A DNA stretch of 50,766 nucleotides from Desulfovibrio sp. (lineage in GTDB: Bacteria; Desulfobacterota; Desulfovibrionia; Desulfovibrionales; Desulfovibrionaceae): contig JAFQED010000052.1 of assembly GCA_017415765.1 (NCBI GenBank), forward strand, positions 1 to 50,766, in the 5' to 3' direction. Under the pieces are notes generated by a model that searched no databases, was not told where the DNA came from, and saw nothing but the letters and a program-made list of their open reading frames with translations. The position numbers and the translations under genes were made by a program. The stretch's first letter is position 1. The number at the start of each line of letters is the position of its first letter. This document shows positions 34,637 to 43,879 of the stretch, in pieces.

Positions 34637-35737
34637 ATGCGATTTGTGGATGAAGCCAGGATACAGGTCAGGGCAGGCAAGGGGGGGCATGGCTGTGTGT
34701 CCTTCCGACGCGAAAAGTTTGTTCCCAAGGGCGGCCCCGATGGCGGCAATGGGGGCGACGGCGGTTCTGTGTGGCTGAAGGCTGACAGCCGTTTGCTTTC
34801 GCTGTATGATTTTCGACTCAAGCGTCTTTACGAAGCCCGCAATGGCCAGCCCGGACAGGGCAGCCAGTGCGATGGCAAAAAAGGCGATGACCTTGTACTC
34901 CACCTGCCAGTGGGGACGCTGGCCTTTGCTGTAGAACCGGAAGGCGAGCGTTTGCTGGCTGATTTGGGCAGCCCGGACAGTGAAGTCCTGGTGGCTCAGG
35001 GAGGGCGCGGCGGTAAGGGTAACGAGCATTTCAAGTCGGCCACCATGCGTGCCCCGCGCTTTGCCCAGCCCGGCGAACCCGGCGAAACCGTGGATATCCG
35101 ACTGGAGCTGAAGATACTGGCCGATGCCGGGCTGATCGGACTGCCCAATGCGGGCAAGTCCACCTTTATTTCGCAGGTATCCGCAGCCCGTCCCAAGATA
35201 GCGGCCTATCCCTTTACCACTATTACCCCCAATCTGGGCGTGATGATTGATGAAGTGGATCCGGATCGCCGTATGGTGATTGCCGACATCCCCGGCCTGA
35301 TCGAAGGTGCCCATGCCGGACTGGGGCTGGGGCATCGCTTTCTGAAGCACGTAGAGCGGACGCGCTTTCTGGTGCATATTTGCAGCATAGAAGACATCAG
35401 CGATGAAGATCCCTGGGCCGGTTTTGCTCTTATCAATGAGGAGTTGCGCCGGTTTGACCCCTTGCTGGCCGAGCGCGGACAGGTTGAGGTCATCAACAAA
35501 ATAGACCTTGTGGATGCAGACCGATTGGAGGCATTGCGCCAGCGTGCCGAAGCCGATGGCCGCAAGGTCTGGTTCATCTCTGCCAGGGATGGATCGGGGA
35601 TGGAAGAGCTGGCTGAAGAACTGTGGCGGATGCAGGCAGAGTGCGTTTGCCATGAGCCGCTGCTGCACTTTCAGGATGTGGCCGCTGATGACGGGGAGGA
35701 ATTCCCCGAGATCGAAGTGGTCTATACGCGGGAGTGA
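34637..35737 (+). CDS. obgE: Obg-family GTPase
   Basis: A 366-residue GTPase for late 50S ribosome assembly and stress signalling. The Gly-rich Obg fold is residues 1-158 (RAGKGGHGCVSF, GGRGGKGNEHF). The G domain has GLPNAGKS near 168, DIPGLIEGAH near 215 and NKIDL near 283. The C-terminal extra domain of E. coli ObgE is short here. The ATG at 34637 gives the standard start MRFVDEARI. Its stop lies two bases before the proB ATG. Confidence 0.97.
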   Translation: MRFVDEARIQVRAGKGGHGCVSFRREKFVPKGGPDGGNGGDGGSVWLKADSRLLSLYDFRLKRLYEARNGQPGQGSQCDGKKGDDLVLHLPVGTLAFAVEPEGERLLADLGSPDSEVLVAQGGRGGKGNEHFKSATMRAPRFAQPGEPGETVDIRLELKILADAGLIGLPNAGKSTFISQVSAARPKIAAYPFTTITPNLGVMIDEVDPDRRMVIADIPGLIEGAHAGLGLGHRFLKHVERTRFLVHICSIEDISDEDPWAGFALINEELRRFDPLLAERGQVEVINKIDLVDADRLEALRQRAEADGRKVWFISARDGSGMEELAEELWRMQAECVCHEPLLHFQDVAADDGEEFPEIEVVYTRE

Positions 35738-35739
35738 GC

Positions 35740-36942
35740 ATGAACGGTGGGGAAGGCAGAGAAAACTGGCAGGAGCAGCAAGCCCGGCTGATACAGCAGG
35801 CCCGGCTTGTGGTGGTAAAGGTAGGCAGTGCCGTCCTCACTGGCCCACACGGGCTGGAGGAGGAAATGCTTGCCAGCCTGGCCGGGCAAATGGCAGCCCT
35901 GCGGGCCATGCCCTCTGGCAGTTTGTCCGGTGGGCAACGGCGTATCGTGCTGGTTTCTTCCGGGGCGGTTGCTGCCGGGCGGGCTATCCTCCGGGCCAGT
36001 GGCCATGCGGCTCGTCAGACTGCCGATACCAGTGGCCTTGCCGCCCGTCAGGCAGCTGCGGCCCTTGGGCAGGGGAGTCTGATGCAGGCGTGGGATGCCG
36101 CCTTTGCGCCCCATGCCATACCCACAGCGCAAGTCCTGCTGACCCGCGACGACCTGCGGGCGCGCCAGCGTTTTCTCAATGCCCGCAACACCTTTGCTGA
36201 ATTGCTGGACTGGGACGTACTGCCCATCGTCAACGAAAATGACACCGTGGCCGTCAACGAATTGAAGTTTGGCGATAATGACTGTCTTGCCAGTCTGCTG
36301 GTCAACCTGACCGGGGCAGACCTGTGTATCAACCTGACCTCGGCCCCCGGCGTGCTGGATGCCAGTGGGCAGGTCATGAGCCATGTGCCCAATGTGGGCG
36401 CGTTGGATCTTGCCAGACTGTGCGGCGGTAAGACATTGGTGGGTACGGGGGGGATGTATTCCAAACTGCTGGCTGCCCGGCGGGCCGCCCAGATTGGCGT
36501 ACCGACCCTGATTTTACCCGGACGCCAGCCCGACGTGCTGGCCAGAGCCTTTGCCGCTGCTGCTGCAGGGGAAGCCCTGCCCGGTACATGGATCTGTCCG
36601 GCAGGTCATGCCATCCCCCGACGCAAGTTTTGGCTGGCCTACCAGTCAGAACCGGCCGGGAGCGTTCAGATAGATGCTGGCGCAGCCCGTGCCCTGCTGG
36701 AGCGCGGCAGCAGTCTGCTCCCCGGCGGCGTGTGCGGTCTGGAAGGCAGCTTCCAGAAAGGGGCCTTGCTGCGCGTGCTGCATGATGGGCAAGGTCTTGG
36801 TGTGGGCCTTTCCAACTACAGCGCGGCCGACCTTAAAAAAATCATGGGACTCAAGCGGCATGAAGTGGCCGCCATCCTTGGTGATGCCCATTACCCCGAT
36901 GTCATCCATCGGGATAATCTGCTGCTGGATGCGGCTGTGTAG
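35740..36942 (+). CDS. proB: Glutamate 5-kinase with PUA domain
   Basis: A 400-residue enzyme for the first step of proline synthesis, ATP plus glutamate giving glutamyl 5-phosphate. The amino-acid kinase domain starts VVVKVGSAVL near 25. It has VSSGAVAAG near 75, VNENDTVAV near 165 and GGMYSKLLAA near 245. A PUA domain occupies the last 100 residues. The ATG at 35740 has GGGAG; a GTG at 35734 overlapping the obgE stop is an alternative. Confidence 0.95.
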   Translation: MNGGEGRENWQEQQARLIQQARLVVVKVGSAVLTGPHGLEEEMLASLAGQMAALRAMPSGSLSGGQRRIVLVSSGAVAAGRAILRASGHAARQTADTSGLAARQAAAALGQGSLMQAWDAAFAPHAIPTAQVLLTRDDLRARQRFLNARNTFAELLDWDVLPIVNENDTVAVNELKFGDNDCLASLLVNLTGADLCINLTSAPGVLDASGQVMSHVPNVGALDLARLCGGKTLVGTGGMYSKLLAARRAAQIGVPTLILPGRQPDVLARAFAAAAAGEALPGTWICPAGHAIPRRKFWLAYQSEPAGSVQIDAGAARALLERGSSLLPGGVCGLEGSFQKGALLRVLHDGQGLGVGLSNYSAADLKKIMGLKRHEVAAILGDAHYPDVIHRDNLLLDAAV

Positions 36943-37891
36943 TTTGCCGCGTTTCATTTCCCTGCCGCAGCCCTTTGACCGATTTATCGGTGGGCTGTAT
37001 GATTGGCAGATGCAGCACAAGATTGTCTATTCTTGCGTGGTGGACGCTTCCAAACCCTTGCTTGTACGACAATGCCTGGTCTTTGTGACCTGCCTCATAA
37101 AGCTGTGCCGCGTCAGCCCCCGGCGTATTATCGTCCATAGTGTGGGAGAACAGGAGGTACTGCGGACTTTTTTGGAGCGTTACGGGGTGCGCCTAGTACT
37201 TGTAGAACCGTTTGCGGACAGACAATATTGTAACAAGCTTAGTCAGTTAGGCAGCCCCTTGCTGGCACATGCAGAATATGTCTGCCTTTGTGATTGTGAC
37301 ATGGCTTTTGCCGCCCCAATGGATGCTATGCTGACACCAGATGCCATTTGTGGCAAGGTAGTGGATGTATCCAGACCTCCCCTACATACACTGCAAACCA
37401 TCTTCGGCAGATACGGCCTTCCTCTCCCATCCACTGTTCCAACGCTTTCTGGCCTGACGTTTGCGGGCAACTTCAATGGAGGGCTGTACGCTGGCCCGGC
37501 AAGGCTTTTCCGACACATCACGCCAGTTTGGAAAGCCTATGCCCACAGTCTGCTCCATGATGCTGTAAGTTTGGGATTACTTGGGGAGTGGCGCATACAT
37601 ATCGACCAGCTTTCGTTTTGTATGGCCATACACAAGTGTGCTGTCAGGGTGTGTAGTTTGCCCACAGAGTGCAATTTCCCCCTGCATATTTTGCAAAAAT
37701 ACGCTATCAGTCTGACAGACTTCCACCAGCTTTGTCCTGCCATTCCCTGCACAGGTGGAGCCGTATCTGCTGTTCATTACCATGATCTGCTTGGTGCAGA
37801 TGGGCTGATCTCCTTCCGTTGTGGTGACCCCCGTCTGGACGCCCCCTTGACCGCCATCAATGCCTGTATCGCCGGTTTACCCGTCATATGA
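36929..37891 (+). CDS. Glycosyltransferase-like protein with DxD motif
   Basis: A protein of about 320 residues resembling family 8-type nucleotide-sugar transferases. It has an alpha/beta N-terminus (KIVYSCVVDASKP), then a metal-binding DCDMAF (DxD) near 120, NFNGGLYAG near 180 and a C-terminal HYHDLLGADG. It could add sugar to a surface glycan; donor and acceptor are unknown. The start is unclear: the ATG at 36929 overlaps the proB end by 14 bases, and the ATG at 37010 is the next choice; neither has a good ribosome site. Base composition looks lower in GC than in the neighbouring genes. Confidence 0.65.
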   Translation: MRLCSLPRFISLPQPFDRFIGGLYDWQMQHKIVYSCVVDASKPLLVRQCLVFVTCLIKLCRVSPRRIIVHSVGEQEVLRTFLERYGVRLVLVEPFADRQYCNKLSQLGSPLLAHAEYVCLCDCDMAFAAPMDAMLTPDAICGKVVDVSRPPLHTLQTIFGRYGLPLPSTVPTLSGLTFAGNFNGGLYAGPARLFRHITPVWKAYAHSLLHDAVSLGLLGEWRIHIDQLSFCMAIHKCAVRVCSLPTECNFPLHILQKYAISLTDFHQLCPAIPCTGGAVSAVHYHDLLGADGLISFRCGDPRLDAPLTAINACIAGLPVI

Positions 37892-37936
37892 ACTTTTGCC
37901 TGTTTCGTCAGCGGCGGCAAGGCCCCAAAAAATACT

Positions 37937-38989
37937 CTAAAAGTTGATACGAACCTGCTCGGCATCCTTGGCACGCCGGGCAATACGTCCGATTTGCCAT
38001 GCCCCCAGCTTGAAGGCCCGGATGCGGCTGATGGTTTCCTCGGCCTGCTCTGCCGGTAAAACCAGGATGTAGCCGATACCGCCGTTGAATATCTGCAAAA
38101 TTTCCGGCCAGGAAAGTTGCCCGGCCTCCCGCAACCAGTGGTAGACCGGCGGCACATCCCACGAGCCAAAGTCCAGCACGCTCTCCACCTGTGCGGGAAG
38201 GATGCGCGGGATATTGTCGTAAAAGCCTCCACCCGTAATATGGGCCATGCCCTTGATATTGATGTCGCGCAAAAGGTGACGCACGGCCTCCACATAGATG
38301 ATGGTGGGGGCAAGCAACACATCACACACGCTTTGCCCCTCTGCGCCGGGGAAGGGATCATCCGCCTTCAGGCCGCTTTGGGCCAGGATCTTTCGTACCA
38401 GCGAATAGCCGTTGGAATGCAAGCCAGAGGATCCAATGCCAATGATGGCATCATCCACCTGGATGGAAGCTCCACCCACAAGGCGGGCATTGTCCACCAA
38501 CCCCACGCAAAAACCGGCCAAATCATATTCGCCGGGGCCGTACATATCGGGCATTTCGGCGGTTTCCCCTCCCAGCAGGGCACAGCCTGCCTGCCGGCAG
38601 CCCTCGGCCACCCCGGCCACCACAGTGGCCGCAGTGTCCACATCCAGCTTGCCGGTGGCGAAATAATCAAGGAAAAAGAGCGGAGTTGCCCCCTGTACCA
38701 GGATGTCATTAACGCTCATGGCCACCAGGTCAATGCCCACGGTGTCATGCTTGTTGAAGGCAAAGGCCAGCTTGAGCTTGGTCCCCACCCCGTCGGTGGA
38801 GGAAACCAGCACGGGGTCGCTCATCCCGCTGATGTCTGGCCGGAACAGACCGCCAAAGCCACCAATATCCGAAAGCACGCCCCGTGTGTGGGTGCTCCCG
38901 ACCAATTTCTTGATGCGATCCACAAGGGCATTGCCCGCCTCAATATCTACTCCGGCTTCCCTGTACGCCTTGGCGCGGTCATTGAGCAT
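37937..38989 (-). CDS. purM: Phosphoribosylformylglycinamidine cyclo-ligase
   Basis: A 350-residue purine biosynthesis enzyme that closes the imidazole ring to form AIR using ATP. Family motifs: GGFGGLF near 45, SSTDGVGTKLKLAF near 60, GGETAEMPDMY near 150 and GIGSSGLHSNGYSLVR near 190. The ATG at 38989 follows GAGGAGG; the frame runs on to 39190, but the extension has no family similarity. It is convergent with the glycosyltransferase gene and divergent from the EAL gene. Confidence 0.97.
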   Translation of the reverse strand: MLNDRAKAYREAGVDIEAGNALVDRIKKLVGSTHTRGVLSDIGGFGGLFRPDISGMSDPVLVSSTDGVGTKLKLAFAFNKHDTVGIDLVAMSVNDILVQGATPLFFLDYFATGKLDVDTAATVVAGVAEGCRQAGCALLGGETAEMPDMYGPGEYDLAGFCVGLVDNARLVGGASIQVDDAIIGIGSSGLHSNGYSLVRKILAQSGLKADDPFPGAEGQSVCDVLLAPTIIYVEAVRHLLRDINIKGMAHITGGGFYDNIPRILPAQVESVLDFGSWDVPPVYHWLREAGQLSWPEILQIFNGGIGYILVLPAEQAEETISRIRAFKLGAWQIGRIARRAKDAEQVRINF

Positions 38990-39147
38990 GACATCCTCCT
39001 CTCCCAGAAGCATACAGCAAAAAGGCCGGAAGCCCAAGCCTCTTTTTCGGCCAACCAGATACAGGAGGCAGAGGTGCTCCTCCAGAATTTGTGCAGGTGT
39101 GATAATTTGAGCTTGTCCCAGAGCGAAATTCCCCTGATATGAAAAAT

Positions 39148-39176
39148 TTGCATCCAACGCAGTCCTGTGATAGTCT
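39148..39176 (+). promoter_or_regulatory. Candidate promoter of the EAL-domain gene
   Basis: TTGCAT (39148-39153), 17 bases, then TAGTCT (39171-39176) with an extended -10 TG. It ends 35 bases before the ATG. Confidence 0.4.
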
Positions 39177-39210
39177 TTGATTGGCAACAACCTGAATATA
39201 CAGGAGTTTT

Positions 39211-40920
39211 ATGCCCCACTTCCGGCCTCATCGCCCTAGCCAGGATTCTGGCCCGCTTATCTTTGAATGGTATGCAGGCAGTCAGGCCCAGCTTTCCCAC
39301 CATATTGCCGATGTCCTTTCCGGCAACTACGACCATCGACACCCCTTTGACGTCTGGCGGCAGGATAAGGTCATCCACAGTGATGACCTGCCCGTGTTTG
39401 ACGCGTGTATCCGGGGATTGGATGCAGGGCATAAGTCCGGCGAAATGACCATCCGACTCCACCAGCGCAGTGGTATGGCCATCTGGTATCGGATCATCTG
39501 GACACGGCAGGATGATACCGAAGGCAAGGCGCACTACATGGCCATCGTCAGCAATGTGGATGAAGCACAAAAAGCCTTGTATACCCTGCGCTTCAGAGCA
39601 GAATTTGATCCACTGACCGGCGCATACAATATGCCCACCTTTCTGGAAAAGGCGGCCAACCTTGTTAAAAACCACGAAGCCCCTTATACCATAGTGCGCT
39701 TCAAGGTGGAAGGATTCAAGATATTCAATGAACGCTATGGTCTTGCAGAAGGGGACAGGCTGCTGCGTGGGATCTCTGTCATGGTGCGCGACAGTCTGCG
39801 CAAAGACAGGGAGATCTTTGCCCGTCTGTCTGCCAAGTTTACGGTTTGCCTGTATGGCGGGGAAAGCCGTGTGCGCACCTTCACCCAGGAGCTGGCAGAC
39901 GCCATTGCCATTTGGAGCGGCGACAGCTTTTACAGGCTTATTTTTGGCATTTGTCCGGTCGATGACAGCGCAACGCCCATACATGTGTTCTGCGATCGCG
40001 CCCAGGCTGCTCTCAAGTCCATTGAGGGGAACGATCTGAGCAATTCTGCCTCCTATGACAGCGAAATGCTCTTACGCCATCAGGAAAATATCGCTATCAA
40101 GGAGAATATGCACTCCTCCCTTCAGAAAGAGGAGTTCCAGATCTACTTTCAGCCCAAGGTGGATATAGCAAACGGGCGAATCATCGGTTGCGAGGCCCTT
40201 GCCCGCTGGCCGCAGTCCGGCGGCGGCATGATACCCCCTGACCGTTTTATCCCTCTCTTCGAGAGCAGTGGCTTCATCCTGCATTTTGACATCTATGTCT
40301 GGGAGCACGTCTGCAAAAATCTGCGTCACTGGCTGGACGTGGGGCTTGAACCCTTGCCCGCGTCTATCAATGTTTCGCGTCTGCATTTTCAGGGCGATGA
40401 GTTATCCCACATCCTGCTGGCCCTGGTTGAAAAGTATGACATCCCGCCGCGTCTGCTGGAATTGGAAGTCACCGAAAGCGCGTTCTTTGAAAATGAACAC
40501 GCTCTTGTGCAAAGCATGCGGCATTTGCAGGAATTTGGTTTCCGTTTTTCCATGGATGACTTCGGTACGGGCTATTCCTCATTGAGTGCTCTGCGTACCC
40601 TGCCGTTCAATATCATCAAACTTGACAGGGTTTTTTTGGGGGATCCCCAAAACAACAGGCGTGGGCGCATCCTTGCAGAAGATATAGTGGCTATCACCCG
40701 CAAGCTGGGTATGGATGTCATCGCAGAAGGGGTGGAGACAGAGGAGCAGGCTCTCTTTCTGCTGGGTATTGGCTGCCGCTGGGCACAGGGCTATTACTAT
40801 GCCCGCCCCATGCTGCCCGATGCCTTTGAACAGCTCTGGATCCAGACCGGGGGAAGATTGCCTGTACCCCCGGCGATTCGGGCAGAAGCTGTCCGCCTGG
40901 GCCTGACATCAGAGGGTTAA
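39211..40920 (+). CDS. PAS-like/degenerate GGDEF/EAL cyclic-di-GMP phosphodiesterase
   Basis: A 569-residue cytoplasmic signalling protein. Residues 1-125 look like a PAS-type sensor. The GGDEF domain (about 130-270) has SAKFT where the GGDEF loop should be, so it cannot make c-di-GMP. The EAL domain (about 290-545) keeps its catalytic residues: CEALARW near 326, NVSRLHF, EVTES, MDDFGTGYSS, KLDRVF and AEGVETEEQA. It should therefore degrade c-di-GMP. No TM segment is seen. The ATG follows CAGGAG. It is a single gene, followed by a weak terminator. Confidence 0.9.
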   Translation: MPHFRPHRPSQDSGPLIFEWYAGSQAQLSHHIADVLSGNYDHRHPFDVWRQDKVIHSDDLPVFDACIRGLDAGHKSGEMTIRLHQRSGMAIWYRIIWTRQDDTEGKAHYMAIVSNVDEAQKALYTLRFRAEFDPLTGAYNMPTFLEKAANLVKNHEAPYTIVRFKVEGFKIFNERYGLAEGDRLLRGISVMVRDSLRKDREIFARLSAKFTVCLYGGESRVRTFTQELADAIAIWSGDSFYRLIFGICPVDDSATPIHVFCDRAQAALKSIEGNDLSNSASYDSEMLLRHQENIAIKENMHSSLQKEEFQIYFQPKVDIANGRIIGCEALARWPQSGGGMIPPDRFIPLFESSGFILHFDIYVWEHVCKNLRHWLDVGLEPLPASINVSRLHFQGDELSHILLALVEKYDIPPRLLELEVTESAFFENEHALVQSMRHLQEFGFRFSMDDFGTGYSSLSALRTLPFNIIKLDRVFLGDPQNNRRGRILAEDIVAITRKLGMDVIAEGVETEEQALFLLGIGCRWAQGYYYARPMLPDAFEQLWIQTGGRLPVPPAIRAEAVRLGLTSEG

Positions 40921-40928
40921 GGCCGCAT

Positions 40929-40956
40929 CAGCCCCGTAGGGGACTGTCCTGTATTT
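40929..40956 (+). terminator. Weak terminator after the EAL gene
   Basis: CAGCCCC (40929-40935), loop GTA, GGGG then a bulged A and CTG (to 40946), followed by TCCTGTATTTT. The stem is short and bulged. Confidence 0.35.
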
Positions 40957-41171
40957 TGCTCGCAAGTCGAGAGCTTCCGTACCGAAACAAAATAGAGTAT
41001 GCTCTGCGCGTTGGCGCAGTCAGTTTCCGGGTGGCAGAGCTTTGGGCTGTACAGACGTTCTGGTCAGTTGCGATCCCTTCTCATGCTGTCGGGCTGTCCT
41101 TGATATTGCCCAATCCTGGACGGACTGCGCGGGATACCACGAGACATGGAACACAGCCAGCGGAACACAGC
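40957..41171 (+). other. Leader and intergenic region upstream of metN
   Basis: About 215 bases with no gene I can support. It contains a perfect 6-bp hairpin, CTGCGC-GTTG-GCGCAG (41004-41019). I looked for a SAM-I type riboswitch, which would fit a methionine transporter, and did not recognise one. No convincing promoter was found. Confidence 0.4.
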
Positions 41172-42242
41172 ATGACCCACAGCCCCGACACACGCCCGTC
41201 TCCCCATTCAGACTCCCCGCCCGTCTCCCCTGCGGATACAGCCCGCAGCCCCATCATCAGTATCCGTGGCCTGGAAAAACGCTTCAGTGGCGCACATACG
41301 GATATTTTTGCCCTGCGCGGTATCGACCTTGACATCGGCAGGGGTGATATTTTTGGCATCATCGGCAAAAGTGGTGCGGGCAAGTCCACCCTGGTGCGCT
41401 GCATCAATATGCTGGAACGGCCAACCGGTGGGCAGGTGCTGTTTGAGGGGCAGGACCTCTGCATCCTGCCCGATGCAGCCCTGCGCGAGGCACGCCGCAG
41501 CATGGGCATGATCTTTCAGCAGTTCAACCTGCTCATGCAGCGCACAGCCCTGCAAAATGTCTGTTTTCCACTGGAGCTGACAGGCGTGAAATCCGCCGCA
41601 GCCACGCAGCGCGCCCGCGAACTGCTGGAGCTGGTGGGCCTGGCATCGCGTATGGATTCCTACCCCAGCCAGCTTTCCGGCGGGCAAAAGCAGCGTGTGG
41701 CCATTGCCCGTGCCCTTGCCACCAATCCGCGCGTCCTGTTGTGCGACGAAGCCACTTCGGCCCTGGATCCGGCAACCACCGATTCCATCCTCGCCCTCAT
41801 CAAGGACATCAATGCCCAACTGGGCATCACCGCCGTGGTCATTACCCACGAAATGAGCGTCATCGAAAAGATTTGCAGCCATGTGGCCATTATCAGCAAG
41901 GGCGTCATTGTGGAGCATGGGCTGGTGGAGGATATTTTTTTCCACCCGCAAAGTGAGGCCGCCCGCAGGCTTGTACTGCCCGAAGCCCTGCAAAATCTGC
42001 CAGCCGGGACGTACCACCGCCTGATCTTCAATGGCCGTTCCTCCTTTGAGCCGGTCATCTCCAATATCGTGCTGGAATGTGGCTGCCCGGTAAACATCAT
42101 GTACGCCGACACCCGCGACATCAACGGCGAGGCCTTTGGGCAGATGGTTCTGCAACTGCCAGAACAGGAAGCCGCCCGCGCCCGCATCCTGGCCTATGCC
42201 AAGGCCCATTCCATTTTGCTGGAGGAAATGCGCCATGTTTGA
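41172..42242 (+). CDS. metN: Methionine ABC transporter ATPase
   Basis: A 356-residue ATPase driving methionine uptake through MetI. Walker A is GKSGAGKST near 66, the signature is LSGGQKQRVAIARAL near 168, and Walker B is VLLCDEATSALDP. The C-terminal 90 residues form the NIL domain that senses cytoplasmic methionine in MetN. A Ser/Pro-rich N-terminal tail of about 25 residues precedes the ABC domain. The start at ATG 41172 has only a weak ribosome site. metI overlaps its stop by 8 bases. Confidence 0.94.
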   Translation: MTHSPDTRPSPHSDSPPVSPADTARSPIISIRGLEKRFSGAHTDIFALRGIDLDIGRGDIFGIIGKSGAGKSTLVRCINMLERPTGGQVLFEGQDLCILPDAALREARRSMGMIFQQFNLLMQRTALQNVCFPLELTGVKSAAATQRARELLELVGLASRMDSYPSQLSGGQKQRVAIARALATNPRVLLCDEATSALDPATTDSILALIKDINAQLGITAVVITHEMSVIEKICSHVAIISKGVIVEHGLVEDIFFHPQSEAARRLVLPEALQNLPAGTYHRLIFNGRSSFEPVISNIVLECGCPVNIMYADTRDINGEAFGQMVLQLPEQEAARARILAYAKAHSILLEEMRHV

Positions 42243-42897
42243 CCAGCAAACTGTAGAAATGCTCCTCGTGGGCGTGTGGGACACGCTCTACATGACGGTG
42301 GTGGCCACCTTCTTCTCCTATGTGTTTGGCATGGTGATGGGGGTAACACTGGTCATTTGCCGCAAGGATGGCATCCGCCCCAACGCACTGGTGTATGGCG
42401 TTCTTGATGTGGTGGTCAATCTGACACGCTCGTTCCCCTTCCTCATCCTGATGATCGCGGTCATCCCCTTTACGCGCTTCCTGGTGGGGACCACCATTGG
42501 CAACAATGCTACCGTGGTGCCGCTGGTGCTGGCTGCTGCCCCCTTTGTGGCACGGCTGGTGGAGTCCTCCCTGCTGGAGGTTGACCACGGCGTGGTAGAG
42601 GCTGCCCAGAGTATGGGGGCCAGTACATGGCAAATCATCAGCAAGGTACTGTTGCCGGAGGCGCGGCCTTCGCTTATCAATGGCAGTGCGGTTTCGGCCA
42701 TCACCATTCTGGGCTATTCGGCCATGTCCGGGGCTGTGGGCGGCGGCGGACTGGGCAAGCTGGCCATCATGTATGGCTACAATCGCTACCAGACCGACAT
42801 CATGATCATTACGGTGGTTCTGCTGATCGTCATCGTGCAGGCCTTCCAGAGTTTTGGCAACTGGGCTACGCGGCGTTCTGACAAGCGAACACCGTAA
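42235..42897 (+). CDS. metI: Methionine ABC transporter permease
   Basis: A 220-residue inner-membrane permease with about five TM helices. The coupling motif EAAQSMGASTWQIISKVLLPEA lies near 122-143, and the family segment SAMSGAVGGGGLG near 165. It overlaps metN by 8 bases (ATGTTTGA), which implies coupled translation, and metQ follows after 70 bases. Confidence 0.95.
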   Translation: MFDQQTVEMLLVGVWDTLYMTVVATFFSYVFGMVMGVTLVICRKDGIRPNALVYGVLDVVVNLTRSFPFLILMIAVIPFTRFLVGTTIGNNATVVPLVLAAAPFVARLVESSLLEVDHGVVEAAQSMGASTWQIISKVLLPEARPSLINGSAVSAITILGYSAMSGAVGGGGLGKLAIMYGYNRYQTDIMIITVVLLIVIVQAFQSFGNWATRRSDKRTP

Positions 42898-42967
42898 CCT
42901 GCGGCATACGGCCCTGTCCTGCCGTATTCCTTCACCTCTTACTGCATTTTGCAAAGGATGTGCATCC

Positions 42968-43768
42968 ATGAAACGACTGTTCTCCACCTGTGCAGCTCTG
43001 CTGCTTGCTGTTGCACTCACCTCCCCTGTTCGCGCCGAGAATGTCATCGTTATCGGTGCTTCTCCCACTCCCCATGCCGAGATCCTTGCCGAGGCAGCCA
43101 AACTGCTCAAGGGGCAAGGCTATGCACTGAAGATCATAGACTATTCCGACTATGTGCAGCCCAATATGGCTTTGGACAGCAAGGAACTGGACGCCAACTA
43201 TTTTCAGCACAAACCCTATCTGGATGACTTCAATGCCCAGAAGGGGACAAAGCTGGATTCGCTTGGGCCTGTCCACTACGAACCCTTCGGGATTTACGCC
43301 GGTAAGTGCAAGGACCTGAAGGAGCTGAAGGAAGGCGCGTTGGTGGCTGTGCCCAACGATGCCACCAACGAAGGCCGCGCCCTGCTCCTGCTGGAAGCCG
43401 AAGGCTTCATCACCCTCAAGAAGGAAGCCGGTCTCACCGCCACCCGCCGCGACATCGTGGACAACCCCAAAAAGCTGAAAATCGAGGAAATCGAAGCCGC
43501 CCAGCTTGTGCGCTCCCTGCCTGATGTGGATATTGCCATCATCAACGGCAATTACGCCATTTTGGGCGGCCTGAAGGTGGCCGATGCCCTGGCGGTGGAA
43601 AAGGCCGATTCCGTAGCTGCCTCCACCTATGCCAATATCGTGGCCGTGCGGCAGGGCGATGCCAGCCGTCCTGACCTGCAGGCCCTCTACAAGGTGCTGA
43701 CCAGCCCGGAACTGGCCGCCTTCATGCAGCAAAAGTATGCCGGTGCAGTGTTGCCCTCGGTAAAATAG
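42968..43768 (+). CDS. metQ: Methionine-binding protein of the NlpA/MetQ family
   Basis: A 266-residue periplasmic receptor for methionine. A signal ends near PVRA at residue 23, and the mature start is ENVIVIGASPTPHAEIL, typical of MetQ. Conserved YVQPNMAL and NYFQHKPYL follow. Unlike E. coli MetQ it has no lipobox Cys at the cleavage site, so it should be a free periplasmic protein. The ATG at 42968 has AAGGATG upstream. A strong hairpin follows the stop. Confidence 0.94.
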   Translation: MKRLFSTCAALLLAVALTSPVRAENVIVIGASPTPHAEILAEAAKLLKGQGYALKIIDYSDYVQPNMALDSKELDANYFQHKPYLDDFNAQKGTKLDSLGPVHYEPFGIYAGKCKDLKELKEGALVAVPNDATNEGRALLLLEAEGFITLKKEAGLTATRRDIVDNPKKLKIEEIEAAQLVRSLPDVDIAIINGNYAILGGLKVADALAVEKADSVAASTYANIVAVRQGDASRPDLQALYKVLTSPELAAFMQQKYAGAVLPSVK

Positions 43769-43784
43769 CTTACAGCGTACGTTG

Positions 43785-43815
43785 CAGGGGCGTTGCCCGC
43801 AAGGTAACGCCCCTG
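43785..43815 (+). terminator. Hairpin terminator after metNIQ
   Basis: A perfect 10-bp stem, CAGGGGCGTT (43785-43794) with AACGCCCCTG (43806-43815), and an 11-base loop. The T-run after it is poor, so it may act with Rho or mainly protect the mRNA end. Confidence 0.6.
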
Positions 43816-43879
43816 TCGTATCGTGATGCCGGACAGGCACCGTGGCAAGGGAATCAAGCATCAGCCAGACGGACAGTCC

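Noticed and set aside
39211-40920. A diguanylate cyclase
   Set aside because: The GGDEF loop reads SAKFT, so only phosphodiesterase activity is plausible.
40921-41171. SAM riboswitch before metN
   Set aside because: No SAM-I, SAM-II or SAM-IV core was recognised; the hairpins present are simple and not in the right order.
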